A DNA stretch of 64,000 nt. It comes from an uncultured Gammaproteobacteria bacterium (GTDB taxonomy: Bacteria; Pseudomonadota; Gammaproteobacteria; HyVt-429). How positions within the stretch are numbered: position 1 is the first letter of the stretch; each line of letters opens with the position of its first letter. Location: positions 1 through 64,000 of the forward strand of contig CAMYOD010000060.1 in NCBI GenBank assembly GCA_947259975.1, given 5' to 3'. Position numbers and translations under genes: made by a program. Below are positions 1 through 9,247 of this stretch, piece by piece. The notes below the pieces were generated by a model. It made no database searches. It saw nothing but the letters and a program-made list of their open reading frames with translations, and was not told the DNA's origin.

Positions 1-1
1 A

Positions 2-193
2 TCAGCTTCGACGCTGAATCGTGTGCTGAATGGTGAAAGTAACGTATCGCCGGAAATGGCGCTACGCCTATCCAAAGGCCTGGGCCGTTCGCCGGAAAGC
101 TGGCTTGCGATGCAAGACCAATACGATCTTTGGCATGCCCGAAAAAATATTGATCTAAGGAAAGTCAAAAAGGTCAATGTATCCGCTGCATAA
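2..193 (+). CDS. HigA/VapI-type antitoxin, C-terminal part (5' end outside window)
   Basis: Only the last 63 codons are present, read in the frame starting at base 2. The residues STLNRVLNGE, then SPEMALRLSKGLGRSPESWL, then QYDLWHARK, match the recognition helix and C-terminal tail of Xre-family HigA/VapI antitoxins. Such proteins bind their own promoter and neutralise a RelE-like mRNA interferase (HigB) that is usually encoded just upstream; here the toxin would lie outside the window. The TAA stop is also the first base triplet of an attC-like repeat, the arrangement expected for the 3' end of an integron gene cassette, and toxin-antitoxin cassettes are common in such arrays. Family assignment is good; whether a toxin is present cannot be seen. 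Confidence 0.82.
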   Translation, partial: SASTLNRVLNGESNVSPEMALRLSKGLGRSPESWLAMQDQYDLWHARKNIDLRKVKKVNVSAA

Positions 194-265
194 CAACACG
201 CTCGAGGCCGTTCGCTGCGCTCACTCGGGCCGTGCGAGTCGCGCGGCCGCCTCAGCTTAACCGTA
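191..265 (+). repeat. attC-like repeat, copy A
   Basis: A ~75-bp segment that starts at the TAA stop of the antitoxin gene. Its outer parts can pair: GCTCGAGGCCG near the left end against CGGCCGCCTCAGC near the right end, with unpaired bases, as in the extrahelical-base stems of integron attC sites. The left end (TAACAA..CGCTC) and the central GTTCGCTGCGCTCACT resemble known attC sites. The right end reads GCTTAACC rather than the expected GTTRRRY core, so the crossover core looks degenerate. A second copy about 70 percent alike lies at 1957-2030. Confidence 0.5.
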
Positions 266-292
266 AAATTCTGATAGACGTCCCACCTCTAA

Positions 293-1143
293 ATTAAACT
301 AATTGCGAACACTACGGCGGTATTGGCGTTCATAGCGATTTTTGTCTTCGATGTGCCGTTTCCTTATATTGTATTGATGGCGGGCATCATGCAGATACGC
401 ATAAATCCTACGGGCCCGCGCTCATCGATGATGGCACGCCGGTGCCCGCGGATGCGCGATTCAAGTGGAGCCGCTTGATTGTCATCGCGTTGATCGGGTT
501 TTCTGTCTGAATGGCGGCCATGGTTTTGCTGGCGCAGGCCGATGCATGGGGGGGTACGCTTACGCAGATGGGTTGGTTCTTTAGCACAGCGGCGCTGGTC
601 ACCTTCGGCGGCGCCTGTGCGGTCTTACCTTAAGTCTATCAAGGCAATGTCGAACACTATGCCTGGTTAAGCGGCACCCAGATGATCGACGGCCTGGCGC
701 TGGGTGAAACGATGCCCGGCCCGCTGATCATGGTGGTGGCGTTCGTGGGTTTTGTCGGCGGCTGGACCAAAGAGTTGTTTGGACCGGAAACGCTTCTGCT
801 GGCCGGTGTGACGGGTGCGAGTATCGTGACCCTGTGCACGCTCTTGTCGTCGCTTCTGTTCGTCCTGCTCGGCGGCCCCGTGGTTGAGGCGACCCGCCAT
901 GACGTCAATTACACCGCACCGCTCACCGGCATCACTGCCGCGGTGGTGGGCGTCGTGCTCAATCTGGCGGTGTTCTTTGCCTGTCATGTACTTTGGCCGC
1001 AGGGATTCGCAGCCGAGTTCGAGTGATTTGCCGCCTTGATCGGTGCCGTTGCGTTTGTCGCCCTGTTCAAATACCGGGTGGGTATTGTTACAGTGATTGC
1101 CGCATGCGCGGTCGTTGGCTTGGGTTACTCCCTGTTGCAGTAA
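293..1143 (+). pseudogene. chrA: decayed chromate transporter (ChrA) remnant
   Basis: The translation matches the CHR family of chromate efflux proteins from mid-protein to the C-terminus. The first part is in one frame (AVLAFIAIFVFDVPFPYIVL, from about 317), then the frame changes near 385-395 and continues with TAALVTFGGACAVLP-type motifs, MIDGLALGETMPGPLIMV and a C-terminal FAALIGAVAFVALFKYRVG. The reading frame is broken by TGA at 508, TAA at 631 and TGA at 1024. The two TGAs sit where relatives carry Trp and the TAA where they carry Tyr. The N-terminal part of the protein is missing. The gene lies directly after an attC-like repeat. It is almost certainly non-functional. Confidence 0.85.
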
Positions 1144-1221
1144 GTAATATGAGGGCCAACGAGGCAATTGCCCCTGTCGGCGGCTTGCGCCCGACTGCTT
1201 AGATGTTGGAGCACGAGAACT

Positions 1222-1632
1222 ATGCGACCTTGTCGAGAATGCCAGCACGAAGTCTCTGCGCAGGCCACGGCCTGTCCTCACTGTGGGGCGCCGTTCCCGG
1301 CCAAAGAGAAATGGGACGGCTGGGGGTTTGAGTACAAATCCGAGGCCACGTTTCTCGGCTTACCGTGGCTGCATATTTCCTTCAAGTATCGACCCAACTA
1401 TGTCCCGGTACCGGCGAAAGGTGTTATCGCCATCGGCCAGTTCGCCTACGGCATCTTCACCCTGTCCCAGTTCGGTGTAGGCGCGGTGAGCATCAGCCAG
1501 TTCACGATTGCCGGTTATGCATTGGCGCAGTTCGCCTTTGCCTACTCTTTAATTGCCCAGTTCGGCATTTACATTCACGAAGGCCATGGCCAGCTGGTTA
1601 AGAGCCTGAGTGAGCTATTGGGAATGCTCTAG
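1222..1632 (+). CDS. zinc-ribbon protein with QF decapeptide repeats, unknown function
   Basis: This 136-residue protein has an N-terminal zinc ribbon (C4, C7, C18, C21) and a linker with several aromatics. It then has five exactly spaced QF pairs at residues 73, 83, 93, 103 and 113, giving four and a half hydrophobic ten-residue repeats. The repeat block could form a small solenoid or membrane-embedded hairpins; I do not recognise a function. The ATG at 1222 was chosen because GGAG lies 11 bases upstream and the zinc ribbon follows at once; an upstream in-frame ATG (1168) would add a non-conserved stretch. It sits between the chrA remnant and another small ORF inside the cassette-like patch, on the same strand. 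Confidence 0.75.
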   Translation: MRPCRECQHEVSAQATACPHCGAPFPAKEKWDGWGFEYKSEATFLGLPWLHISFKYRPNYVPVPAKGVIAIGQFAYGIFTLSQFGVGAVSISQFTIAGYALAQFAFAYSLIAQFGIYIHEGHGQLVKSLSELLGML

Positions 1633-1695
1633 GGAACATCAAGGGGCCAGACTTCTGGTTATTTGATTCCAGCTAGTTCGATGTGGGGGTAACCA

Positions 1696-1959
1696 TTGCC
1701 CGACGGGCATGATAAACGAAAGCAAGCGGATAGCTTGCGTTGGGGTATCTTCTTTCTCGCGGCGTGGTTCGCTGTGATCGCCGTAGCACTTCGTGTGTTT
1801 GCGCACGGCGGATTAGTCCAGAATATCGCAAAATTCAAAGAGGGTGATTTCTTCCCTATTTTGCTGATCGCTGAGAGTATCGTGTTCTTGGCCTTGGCAC
1901 TGCGATACCTGCTTTGCTACTTCCAGGGCCAAGTTCGCGATGAAGATCAGGATGCGTAA
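1696..1959 (+). CDS. small two-helix membrane protein, unknown function
   Basis: This 87-residue protein starts at a TTG preceded by a GGGGGT ribosome-binding site about six bases away. Two hydrophobic segments are visible, roughly residues 16-37 (GIFFLAAWFAVIAVALRVF) and 53-74 (FFPILLIAESIVFLALALRY). The N-terminus is hydrophilic and the C-terminal tail acidic (RDEDQDA). No family is recognised. Its TAA stop coincides with the start of the second attC-like repeat, which supports it being the coding part of a cassette. The TTG start is the only reasonable one in this frame. Confidence 0.6.
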   Translation: MPDGHDKRKQADSLRWGIFFLAAWFAVIAVALRVFAHGGLVQNIAKFKEGDFFPILLIAESIVFLALALRYLLCYFQGQVRDEDQDA

Positions 1960-2030
1960 TAATGCTCGCGAGGCCTTGCAATGTGCCCACACAAACCGCG
2001 CCGACGCGCGGCCACCTCAACCTAAACTCT
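1957..2030 (+). repeat. attC-like repeat, copy B
   Basis: A direct, imperfect copy of the repeat at 191-265. Shared blocks include the initial TAA.AA, GCTCG, GAGGCC, and the near-identical right part CGCGCGGCC.CCTCA followed by C.TAA.C. As in copy A, the left GAGGCC can pair with GGCC..CTC on the right. It again begins at the stop codon of the preceding + strand gene and is followed 24 bases later by another + strand ORF. The right-hand core (CCTAAACTC) again departs from the canonical GTTRRRY. Confidence 0.48.
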
Positions 2031-2053
2031 ATTCACGAAGCCATTGATCAATT

Positions 2054-2335
2054 ATGGATACTGAGGTTCGAGACATAAACGGTGTCGAAGTTCGCGTGGG
2101 AACCCGAGTCCGCGTGCTCACGATTAGCGACGCGACCCTTGCGCAGTTGCCGAAAGCCGAAGCGGATGCGGCCCGGTCTATGCAAGGAGACGTGCTCGAG
2201 GTCTATGAAATCGACGAGTGGGGTGGCGCATGGGTGGAAAAATCCTGGCGCGCGAAAGACGGGTCGTCCGTCTCCCATTCATTGGGTCTGGGGCCTGAGC
2301 AGATGGAGGTCGTACCGGAGCCAGCCGACGGCTGA
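2054..2335 (+). CDS. small soluble protein of unknown function
   Basis: This 93-residue acidic protein begins MDTEVRDINGVEVRVG and contains the segments GDVLEVYEIDEWGGAWVEKS and SHSLGLGPEQMEVV. It has no signal peptide or membrane segment. The pattern of short beta strands rich in V and W suggests a small beta-barrel-like fold, but that is a guess. I have seen similar small proteins scattered in proteobacteria and in gene-cassette collections without an assigned role. It starts 24 bases after attC-like copy B and runs in the same direction as the other cassette-like genes. No strong Shine-Dalgarno sequence precedes the ATG. Confidence 0.65.
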   Translation: MDTEVRDINGVEVRVGTRVRVLTISDATLAQLPKAEADAARSMQGDVLEVYEIDEWGGAWVEKSWRAKDGSSVSHSLGLGPEQMEVVPEPADG

Positions 2336-2540
2336 CTGGCCGCTTCAGGCTCGACGTTCACCCGCGGCGCCCTTGTCTGGGCGCGTTGTCGAATTTTCCC
2401 GTGTCACATGCGCTGTCGATCAATTTAATCATCCGGGCCGGTCATTGCGCCTCACTGCCCGATACGCAACCAGCCAGTCTGAGGAACAATTTACCCGACG
2501 CTGGTATTATTCACTCATCAATCCGATACGGTGAATCAAC

Positions 2541-3053
2541 ATGAGATTAAAACAACCCTTCTACGCGTTGCTATTGACCTTGCTGGCGCCGATTTTTTTT
2601 GTTGGCTGCAACCCTGGCGGGCCGCGCGGCGAAATTATCGAACACGGTATCTATGAGGTCACCGCGCCCGGCACCGCGCATGAAAGTTCCGAGACCACCA
2701 GCGGGACCGAGCGGCGCGGCGCCACAACCCGGTTAGTGGAGCGCGCGACACGCGTGCCCCTCGAGCGCGATCGTATGTTCGGATTCAAATACCGTATCCA
2801 GAACTTGTCCGACCAGGCCAGCGCCGAGCTGAAGTGGGTTGTGATACACCCGGAGATGACCAAGCCCGACGGCACCAAGTCGACGGGTTATGAGCAGGTG
2901 CGCAAGGTTCGCATCGCGAAGGGCGAGGCCCAGGGGCAGGCGGGTTATGTGCTCAACCATGATTTCGAGTTGGTGGAAGGCGAGTGGACGTTTCAATGCT
3001 GGCAAGGCGACCGGAAACTCTTACAGCAGAAATTCGTCACCTATCGGCCGTAG
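2541..3053 (+). CDS. DUF3859-like lipoprotein
   Basis: This 170-residue protein has a lipoprotein signal peptide: basic MRLK, a hydrophobic core, and the lipobox FVGC with Cys23 as the predicted acylated residue. The mature part contains GIYEV, VPLERDRMFGFKYRI, a WVVIHPEM segment and the C-terminal FELVEGEWTFQCWQGD and LLQQKF. That order matches the DUF3859 family, whose function is unknown. It is probably anchored to the outer membrane facing the periplasm. The 205-base gap before it (2336-2540) holds no convincing gene. Family assignment rests on remembered motif order and is moderately sure. Confidence 0.7.
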   Translation: MRLKQPFYALLLTLLAPIFFVGCNPGGPRGEIIEHGIYEVTAPGTAHESSETTSGTERRGATTRLVERATRVPLERDRMFGFKYRIQNLSDQASAELKWVVIHPEMTKPDGTKSTGYEQVRKVRIAKGEAQGQAGYVLNHDFELVEGEWTFQCWQGDRKLLQQKFVTYRP

Positions 3054-3085
3054 TTCATCCACGCATCACGGGGCCGCGCCCGACC

Positions 3086-3679
3086 ATGAGCCACGACACC
3101 AAAACCCGCTGTGCCTGGCTGGCTGAAGACGCCTTGATGTTGCGTTATCACGATGAAGAGTGGGGCGTGCCGGTACACGACGACCGCAAGTGGTTTGAAT
3201 ACATCTTGCTCGATGCGTTTCAGGCAGGCCTGTCATGGAAGACCGTCTTGCACAAACGTGAAGGGTTTCGCGAGGTGTTTCACGGTTTCGATCCCGACAA
3301 GGTGGTGCGCATGTCAGCGAACGAACTCGAACGCGCCCGCCAGAACCCAGCCATCATCCGCAACCGGCTCAAGATTCAGGCGACGATCAAGAACGCGCGT
3401 GCATTTCTGGCGATCCAGGAACGCCTGGGCTCCTTCGACAATTACATCTGGTCGTTCACCGACGGCAAGGTGATTCATAATCGTTTCAAGACCCTGGCCG
3501 AAATGCCGGCCACGACCCCTTTGTCCGATACCGTCAGCAAGGCCCTCAAAAAGGAGGGTTTTACCTTTGTCGGCAGCACCATTTGTTATGCCTTTTTGCA
3601 GGCGGCGGGTGTGGTCAACGACCATGTGGTGACCTGCTTCCGGCACAAGGAATTGCAGGCCGCCCCGGCCACGCCCTAG
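3086..3679 (+). CDS. tag: DNA-3-methyladenine glycosylase I
   Basis: This 197-residue enzyme excises 3-methyladenine from alkylated DNA, starting base-excision repair in the cytoplasm. The sequence shows the Tag hallmarks: CAWLAEDALMLRYHDEEWGVP near the N-terminus, WFEYILLDAFQAGLSWKTVL (helix with the catalytic-region Trp and Glu residues), NRLKIQATIKNA, and the C-terminal FTFVGSTICYAFLQAAGVVNDH. Cys and His residues at both ends form the known zinc snap of the family. The ATG at 3086 fits the usual family length of about 190 residues. It is a single gene between a lipoprotein and a PEBP-like gene. Confidence 0.95.
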   Translation: MSHDTKTRCAWLAEDALMLRYHDEEWGVPVHDDRKWFEYILLDAFQAGLSWKTVLHKREGFREVFHGFDPDKVVRMSANELERARQNPAIIRNRLKIQATIKNARAFLAIQERLGSFDNYIWSFTDGKVIHNRFKTLAEMPATTPLSDTVSKALKKEGFTFVGSTICYAFLQAAGVVNDHVVTCFRHKELQAAPATP

Positions 3680-3763
3680 ACTACGTATTCTAAAATCGTG
3701 CCCCGGCTGTCATGATGGAGGGGCCTTGCGTACAGCCCCGGTAGCTTTGGCGAGGAGGTGGCC

Positions 3764-4225
3764 ATGACTATGCGACTGACTTCACCCGCGTTCGATCACG
3801 GCGCCATCATTCCACAGCAATTCACGTGTGACGGTGAAGATGTCTCGCCGCCGCTGCAGTGGTCGGGCGCGCCCGCGGGTACGATGAGTCTGGCACTCGT
3901 CGTCGACGATCCGGACGCGCCGGATCCCGCCGCGCCACAGATGGTCTGGGTGCATTGGCTGCTGTATAACATCCCCGCCGCGACGACAGTACTGGCGCAG
4001 GACGATGCGCCGGCCACCGCCCTGGATGGGCTGAACGACTGGCGACAAGCCGGTTATCGTGGGCCCTGCCCACCGGTGGGGCGTCATCGCTATTTCTTTA
4101 AACTTTACGCCCTCGACGTGCTGCTGCCGGACTTGCGCGAGCCCACCAAGGCCTTGCTGGAAAAAACCATGGCCGAACATGTCATCGGGGAAGCCGAGCT
4201 CATGGGCGTCTATCAGCGTGCCTGA
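3764..4225 (+). CDS. YbhB/YbcL-type PEBP-like protein
   Basis: This protein of about 153 residues belongs to the bacterial Raf kinase inhibitor/phosphatidylethanolamine-binding family. It shows the PEBP core: FTCDGEDVSPPLQWSGAP, ALVVDDPDAPD, WVHWLLYNIP, GYRGPCPP and HRYFFKLYALD. The conserved Asp-Pro-Asp-Ala-Pro and the GPCPPxGxHRY segment line the ligand pocket. There is no signal peptide, so it should be cytoplasmic; the biological role in bacteria is not settled. A perfect AGGAGG at 3753-3758 precedes ATG 3764 by five bases; ATG 3770 is a possible alternative. The next gene begins seven bases after its stop, so the two are probably cotranscribed. Confidence 0.92.
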   Translation: MTMRLTSPAFDHGAIIPQQFTCDGEDVSPPLQWSGAPAGTMSLALVVDDPDAPDPAAPQMVWVHWLLYNIPAATTVLAQDDAPATALDGLNDWRQAGYRGPCPPVGRHRYFFKLYALDVLLPDLREPTKALLEKTMAEHVIGEAELMGVYQRA

Positions 4226-4231
4226 CCATTG

Positions 4232-4831
4232 ATGCCGAGTTGGGACGAGCGCTATGCCGGGTCGGATTATGTCTATGGCACCGAAGCCAATGAGTTTCTC
4301 GCCGCCGCCGCGACGCATATTCGGCCGGGATCGGTGTTGTGTATCTGCGAGGGCGAGGGCCGTAACGCCACTTTTCTGGCCGAACAGGGGTACGCCGTCA
4401 CCGCGGTGGATAACTCCAGCGTCGGGTTGGCGAAGGCGCGCCGCCTGGCCGCCCGTCGCGGTGTCGGTATTGCGATGCGGCAGCAGGATCTCGCCGACTT
4501 CGAAATCGCCCCGCGCCACTGGCAGGGGATCGTATCCATCTTTTGTCATCTGCCGCCCGCATTGCGCGCTCGGGTGCATCGGGACATCGTTGCCGGTCTC
4601 GCGCCCGGTGGTGTCTTCGTGCTCGAGGCCTACACGCCGCGGCAATTGGAACTCAAGACCGGTGGCCCACCGACCCCGGAACTCATGATGGAATTGAACA
4701 CGGTGCGTAGTGAACTCGCCGGGCTGGACTTCGTCATCGCGCGGGAGCTCGAGCGCGATGTGCACGAGGGTCAGTTGCATCACGGTCGTGGCGCGGTGGT
4801 GCAGGTGCTGGCCCGCAAGCCCGCCGTCTAG
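4232..4831 (+). CDS. class I SAM-dependent methyltransferase
   Basis: This protein of about 199 residues opens with WDERYAGSDYVYGTEANEFL and follows with a SAM-binding loop in which the usual ExGxGxG is CEGEGRNATFLAEQG. An AVDNSS acidic loop and LADFEI come next. The pattern is that of the TehB/SAM-methyltransferase group of proteins acting on small molecules; the substrate cannot be told. It is directly downstream of the PEBP-like gene. A TTG lies immediately before the ATG, but the ATG at 4232 is the simpler start. No membrane segment or signal is seen. Confidence 0.85.
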   Translation: MPSWDERYAGSDYVYGTEANEFLAAAATHIRPGSVLCICEGEGRNATFLAEQGYAVTAVDNSSVGLAKARRLAARRGVGIAMRQQDLADFEIAPRHWQGIVSIFCHLPPALRARVHRDIVAGLAPGGVFVLEAYTPRQLELKTGGPPTPELMMELNTVRSELAGLDFVIARELERDVHEGQLHHGRGAVVQVLARKPAV

Positions 4832-4863
4832 CCACGCCGCCTGTAGCGGAATTTCGTCGTCAT

Positions 4864-5148
4864 ATGCGCAAGTTGTTCCATGTCACCGTTGGATTATTTC
4901 TTGCCGGCCTGGCCGGGTTTGCGGTGGCCCTTGTAGTCGCCGTGGTATTGGCGGTATTGGAGCTCTTCCTGGCAGGCCATGGCGTCGAGTTGCCGGGCTT
5001 CACCCTCGACTACCGTTTTATTCACCTGAGCCTCGGTGACCTGGTGCTGTTGTCGTTGAGTTTCGTCGTCGCGCTTACTACATTTTTTGCGTATCTCAAG
5101 TCCCGGCAAACCCGCCGCGTACCGGCACGCAAACGGCGCCGCCGATGA
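4864..5148 (+). CDS. small membrane protein, unknown function
   Basis: This 94-residue protein has two long hydrophobic segments, approximately residues 5-37 and 55-78, and a strongly basic C-terminal tail ending KRRRR, which should face the cytoplasm. No family is recognised. It lies 32 bases after the methyltransferase and 24 bases before the amidohydrolase, in the same direction, so it is likely in one transcript with them. Confidence 0.65.
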   Translation: MRKLFHVTVGLFLAGLAGFAVALVVAVVLAVLELFLAGHGVELPGFTLDYRFIHLSLGDLVLLSLSFVVALTTFFAYLKSRQTRRVPARKRRRR

Positions 5149-5172
5149 GTTGGCGGCTATAGCAAGGTGAAC

Positions 5173-6444
5173 ATGCGACGCAAATGGCTCGCCGGCGCCC
5201 TGGTGATTGGCATCGTATCGTTGCCGATGAACGAGGCGTTGTTCAAGCGGCTCGGCGGCGCCTACCGTGGTGATCCGGAAACCCTGCGCGACAGTCTCAG
5301 CGCACCGGCGCAACAATTGCTCGCACAGGTCTTCGCCGACGTCACGCACGCCGAGTTGCGCGACTACCATGTACATCTGGTGGGTCTGGGCGTCGGCGGC
5401 ACGGGCGCGCAGGTAAATCCGAAAATGTTGAATTGGTTCCGTCCCGTGCACCGCATCAAGGCGCGGGTCTATCTGAGCGGCGCCGGGGTCACCGACGAGC
5501 GTGCTGCGGATCAACAGTATGTCGAGCGGCTCGTGCGCCTGGTGCGCGCTATGGACAAGCCTGGACTGTTCCATTTGCTCGCCTTCGATCACCATTACAA
5601 TGCGGATGGCAGCGTGAATCGAGAGAAGAGCGAGTTTTACACCCCGAATGAATATGTCTTCGCGCTGGCGCGAAAATATCCGGAGCTGTTTCGCCCGGTC
5701 GCTTCAGTCCACCCTTACCGTGACGATGCGCTGAGTGAGCTTGAAAAATGGGCGCGCCAGGGCGCGCGCCTGGTGAAATGGTTACCGAACGCGCACGGTA
5801 TCGATGCGTCGGATCCGCGGCTCGACCCCTATTATGATCTGCTCAAGCGTTACGATATGGCGCTGCTGACCCATGTCGGTGAGGAGCAGGCGGTGGAGGC
5901 GAAGGAAGATCAGGCCCTGGGCAATCCGTTACGTTTTCGCCGCGCCCTCGATCGTGGCGTGAAGGTGGTCATGGCCCATGCCGCGAGTCTCGGTCAGTCC
6001 CGTGACCTCGATGGCGACGGCTCCCTGACGGACAACTTCGATCTGTTTCTCCGCCTGATGGATGAGCCCCAGTATGAGGGTCTGTTGTTCGGGGAAATTT
6101 CGGCGATGACCCAGTTCAATCGCCTGCCGCGACCGCTCATCGAGTTGCTGCGCCGCGAGGACTTGCATCACCGGCTCGTCAACGGCAGTGACTACCCGTT
6201 ACCGGCCTTGAACGTGGTGATCTGGACCCGCGCCCTGGTGCGGCACGGCTTGATCACCAAACAGCAGCGCAAGCTGTTGAACGAAATCTACGATCACAAT
6301 CCGTTGCTGTTCGATTACGCGGTCAAGCGTACGCTCCGCGCACCCGGCGGTCAGCGCTTCGCCGCCCGCGTGTTTCAGGCGCACCCGGCGCTCGAAGCGC
6401 GCATGCCATCACAGGCGCGCGATGACCGCCGCCCCGAAACCTGA
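5173..6444 (+). CDS. amidohydrolase-family metal-dependent hydrolase
   Basis: This protein of about 423 residues has a hydrophobic N-terminal segment (a possible membrane anchor or signal) and a TIM-barrel amidohydrolase domain. The metal-site pattern is visible: DYHVHLVG (HxH), [32 protein letters not shown] and NGSDYPLP with the late Asp. These match the amidohydrolase_2 clan; the substrate is unknown. ATG 5173 has AAGGTG six bases upstream and was preferred over GTG 5167. Its 3' end overlaps the 3' end of icd on the other strand by 36 bases, so the two mRNAs are convergent and partly complementary. Confidence 0.8.
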   Translation: MRRKWLAGALVIGIVSLPMNEALFKRLGGAYRGDPETLRDSLSAPAQQLLAQVFADVTHAELRDYHVHLVGLGVGGTGAQVNPKMLNWFRPVHRIKARVYLSGAGVTDERAADQQYVERLVRLVRAMDKPGLFHLLAFDHHYNADGSVNREKSEFYTPNEYVFALARKYPELFRPVASVHPYRDDALSELEKWARQGARLVKWLPNAHGIDASDPRLDPYYDLLKRYDMALLTHVGEEQAVEAKEDQALGNPLRFRRALDRGVKVVMAHAASLGQSRDLDGDGSLTDNFDLFLRLMDEPQYEGLLFGEISAMTQFNRLPRPLIELLRREDLHHRLVNGSDYPLPALNVVIWTRALVRHGLITKQQRKLLNEIYDHNPLLFDYAVKRTLRAPGGQRFAARVFQAHPALEARMPSQARDDRRPET

Positions 6445-7665
6445 GCAACTGACTTCCTCGGCCGCCTCCATGATGCGCGCCAGGTCGTAGGTGACCTGGC
6501 CGCCGGCGATGGCGCCGCCGACACCGGCGAGCACCCGGTCGGCGGCCTCGCTCCAGCCGAGGTAACGCAACAACATTTCGCCGGATAGAATGATCGAACC
6601 CGGGTTGACCCGGTCCTGGCCGGCGTATTTCGGTGCCGTGCCGTGGGTCGCCTCGAATACGGCGAGGCCGTCGCCAATGTTGGCGCCGGGGGCCATGCCG
6701 ATGCCGCCAACCTGGGCGGCCAGGGCGTCGGAAATGTAATCGCCGTTCAGATTCAAGGTCGCGATCACATCGTATTCCGCCGGGCGCAGCAGAATCTGTT
6801 GCAGGAAATTGTCGGCGATCATGTCCTTGATGACGATCTCGCGCCCGCTGTGCGGATTCACGAAGCGGCACCAGGGTCCGCCATCGATGGGTGTGGCACC
6901 GAACTCGCTCTGCGCGAGCTCGTAACCCCAATTGCGGAATGCCCCCTCGGTGTACTTCATGATGTTGCCTTTGTGCACCAGGGTGACCGAGGGGCGGTCA
7001 TTGTCGATGGCGTATTGGATTGCCTTACGAATCAGGCGTTGCGATCCGGCCTGCGACACCGGTTTTACGCCCAGGCCGCAGTGCTCGGGAAAGCGGATGC
7101 CGGTGACGCCCATCTGTTGGGTGAGAAAGTCCATCACCTTTTGCACGTCATCGCTGTTCGCCGGCCATTCGACGCCGGCATAGATGTCCTCGGTGTTCTC
7201 GCGGAAGATCACCATGTCCGTGGCCTCGGGTTTTTTCAGTGGCGACGGTGTGCCGGTGAAATAGCGTACCGGGCGAATGCAGGCATACAGATCCATCTTC
7301 TGGCGGATGGTGACGTTCAGCGAGCGCATGCCTTCGCCCACCGGCGTAGTCAATGGACCTTTGATCGACACCACGTAATCGCGCATGGCATCGAGGGACT
7401 CCTGTGGCAGCCAGGTATCCGCATCGTAGACCCGGGTTGCCTTCTCGCCGGCGTAGACCTCCATCCAGGCGATGGCCCGATCGCCGCCGTAGGCCTTGGT
7501 CACCGCGGCATCGAGCACCTGGCGCATGACCGGTGTGACGTCCACCCCAATGCCGTCGCCTTCGACGTAGGGAACGATTGGGCGATCGGGCACGTTCAGG
7601 CTGCCGTCCGCCGCCAGGGTAATCGATTGACCCTCGCTGGGGACCTGGATCTTCTGGTAAGTCAT
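6409..7665 (-). CDS. icd: NADP-dependent isocitrate dehydrogenase
   Basis: This 418-residue enzyme of the tricarboxylic acid cycle oxidatively decarboxylates isocitrate to 2-oxoglutarate in the cytoplasm. It aligns along its length with the E. coli-type homodimeric enzyme: [81 protein letters not shown] and [15 protein letters not shown]. The Lys-Tyr in the last motif is the known NADP-specificity signature, and the serine of RSLNV is the position phosphorylated by AceK in enterics. The ATG at 7665 gives the standard N-terminus. The gene is monocistronic between a convergent hydrolase and the end of hemL. Confidence 0.97.
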   Translation of the reverse strand: MTYQKIQVPSEGQSITLAADGSLNVPDRPIVPYVEGDGIGVDVTPVMRQVLDAAVTKAYGGDRAIAWMEVYAGEKATRVYDADTWLPQESLDAMRDYVVSIKGPLTTPVGEGMRSLNVTIRQKMDLYACIRPVRYFTGTPSPLKKPEATDMVIFRENTEDIYAGVEWPANSDDVQKVMDFLTQQMGVTGIRFPEHCGLGVKPVSQAGSQRLIRKAIQYAIDNDRPSVTLVHKGNIMKYTEGAFRNWGYELAQSEFGATPIDGGPWCRFVNPHSGREIVIKDMIADNFLQQILLRPAEYDVIATLNLNGDYISDALAAQVGGIGMAPGANIGDGLAVFEATHGTAPKYAGQDRVNPGSIILSGEMLLRYLGWSEAADRVLAGVGGAIAGGQVTYDLARIMEAAEEVSCSGFGAAVIARL

Positions 7666-7725
7666 AGGGGATGGCCTCAAAAGCTATACGCTGCCGCAGT
7701 GGCGGACGAATTCGCAAAGCGGCGT

Positions 7726-7731
7726 ATTATA
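7726..7731 (-). promoter_or_regulatory. candidate -10 box upstream of icd
   Basis: Read on the minus strand this is a perfect TATAAT, 60 bases before the icd start codon, inside a short GC-flanked palindrome (GCGTATTATACGC). No good -35 box is visible at the usual spacing. The rest of the 276-base gap 7666-7941 shows no gene. Confidence 0.4.
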
Positions 7732-7941
7732 CGCGCCCGGCGGCACCGGGACACGGGGCCGCCGGGCGATAATGGTGGGTCGGTTGCCCCTCGCGGCGGC
7801 TGCGGACTCGCCAAGCGTCGTTCGGCCTTGCGCAAGGCGACGACGATTCGAGCGATACAGGGATGTAGCGCGAGATTAAGCGGGTTGGGTGTGCAGGCGG
7901 CGCGAGCCCTGCGGCCAAGCTGAGCCACTACCCGCGTGACG

Positions 7942-9231
<1,290 letters not shown>

Positions 9232-9247
9232 CGCGAAGTCTGTAACT

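Noticed and set aside
508..1026. TGA codons at Trp positions in chrA as possible codon reassignment
   Set aside because: TGA serves as a normal stop in many genes here, and the same remnant also carries a TAA stop and a frameshift, so decay is the simpler reading.
2332..2395. A possible third attC-like site after the ORF at 2054-2335
   Set aside because: The ends (GGCTGAC, GCGTTGTC) only faintly resemble attC cores and the segment does not align with the two repeats already described.
6643..7923. 426-codon open frame opposite icd
   Set aside because: It is the reverse complement of a strongly conserved gene and has no motifs or start context of its own.
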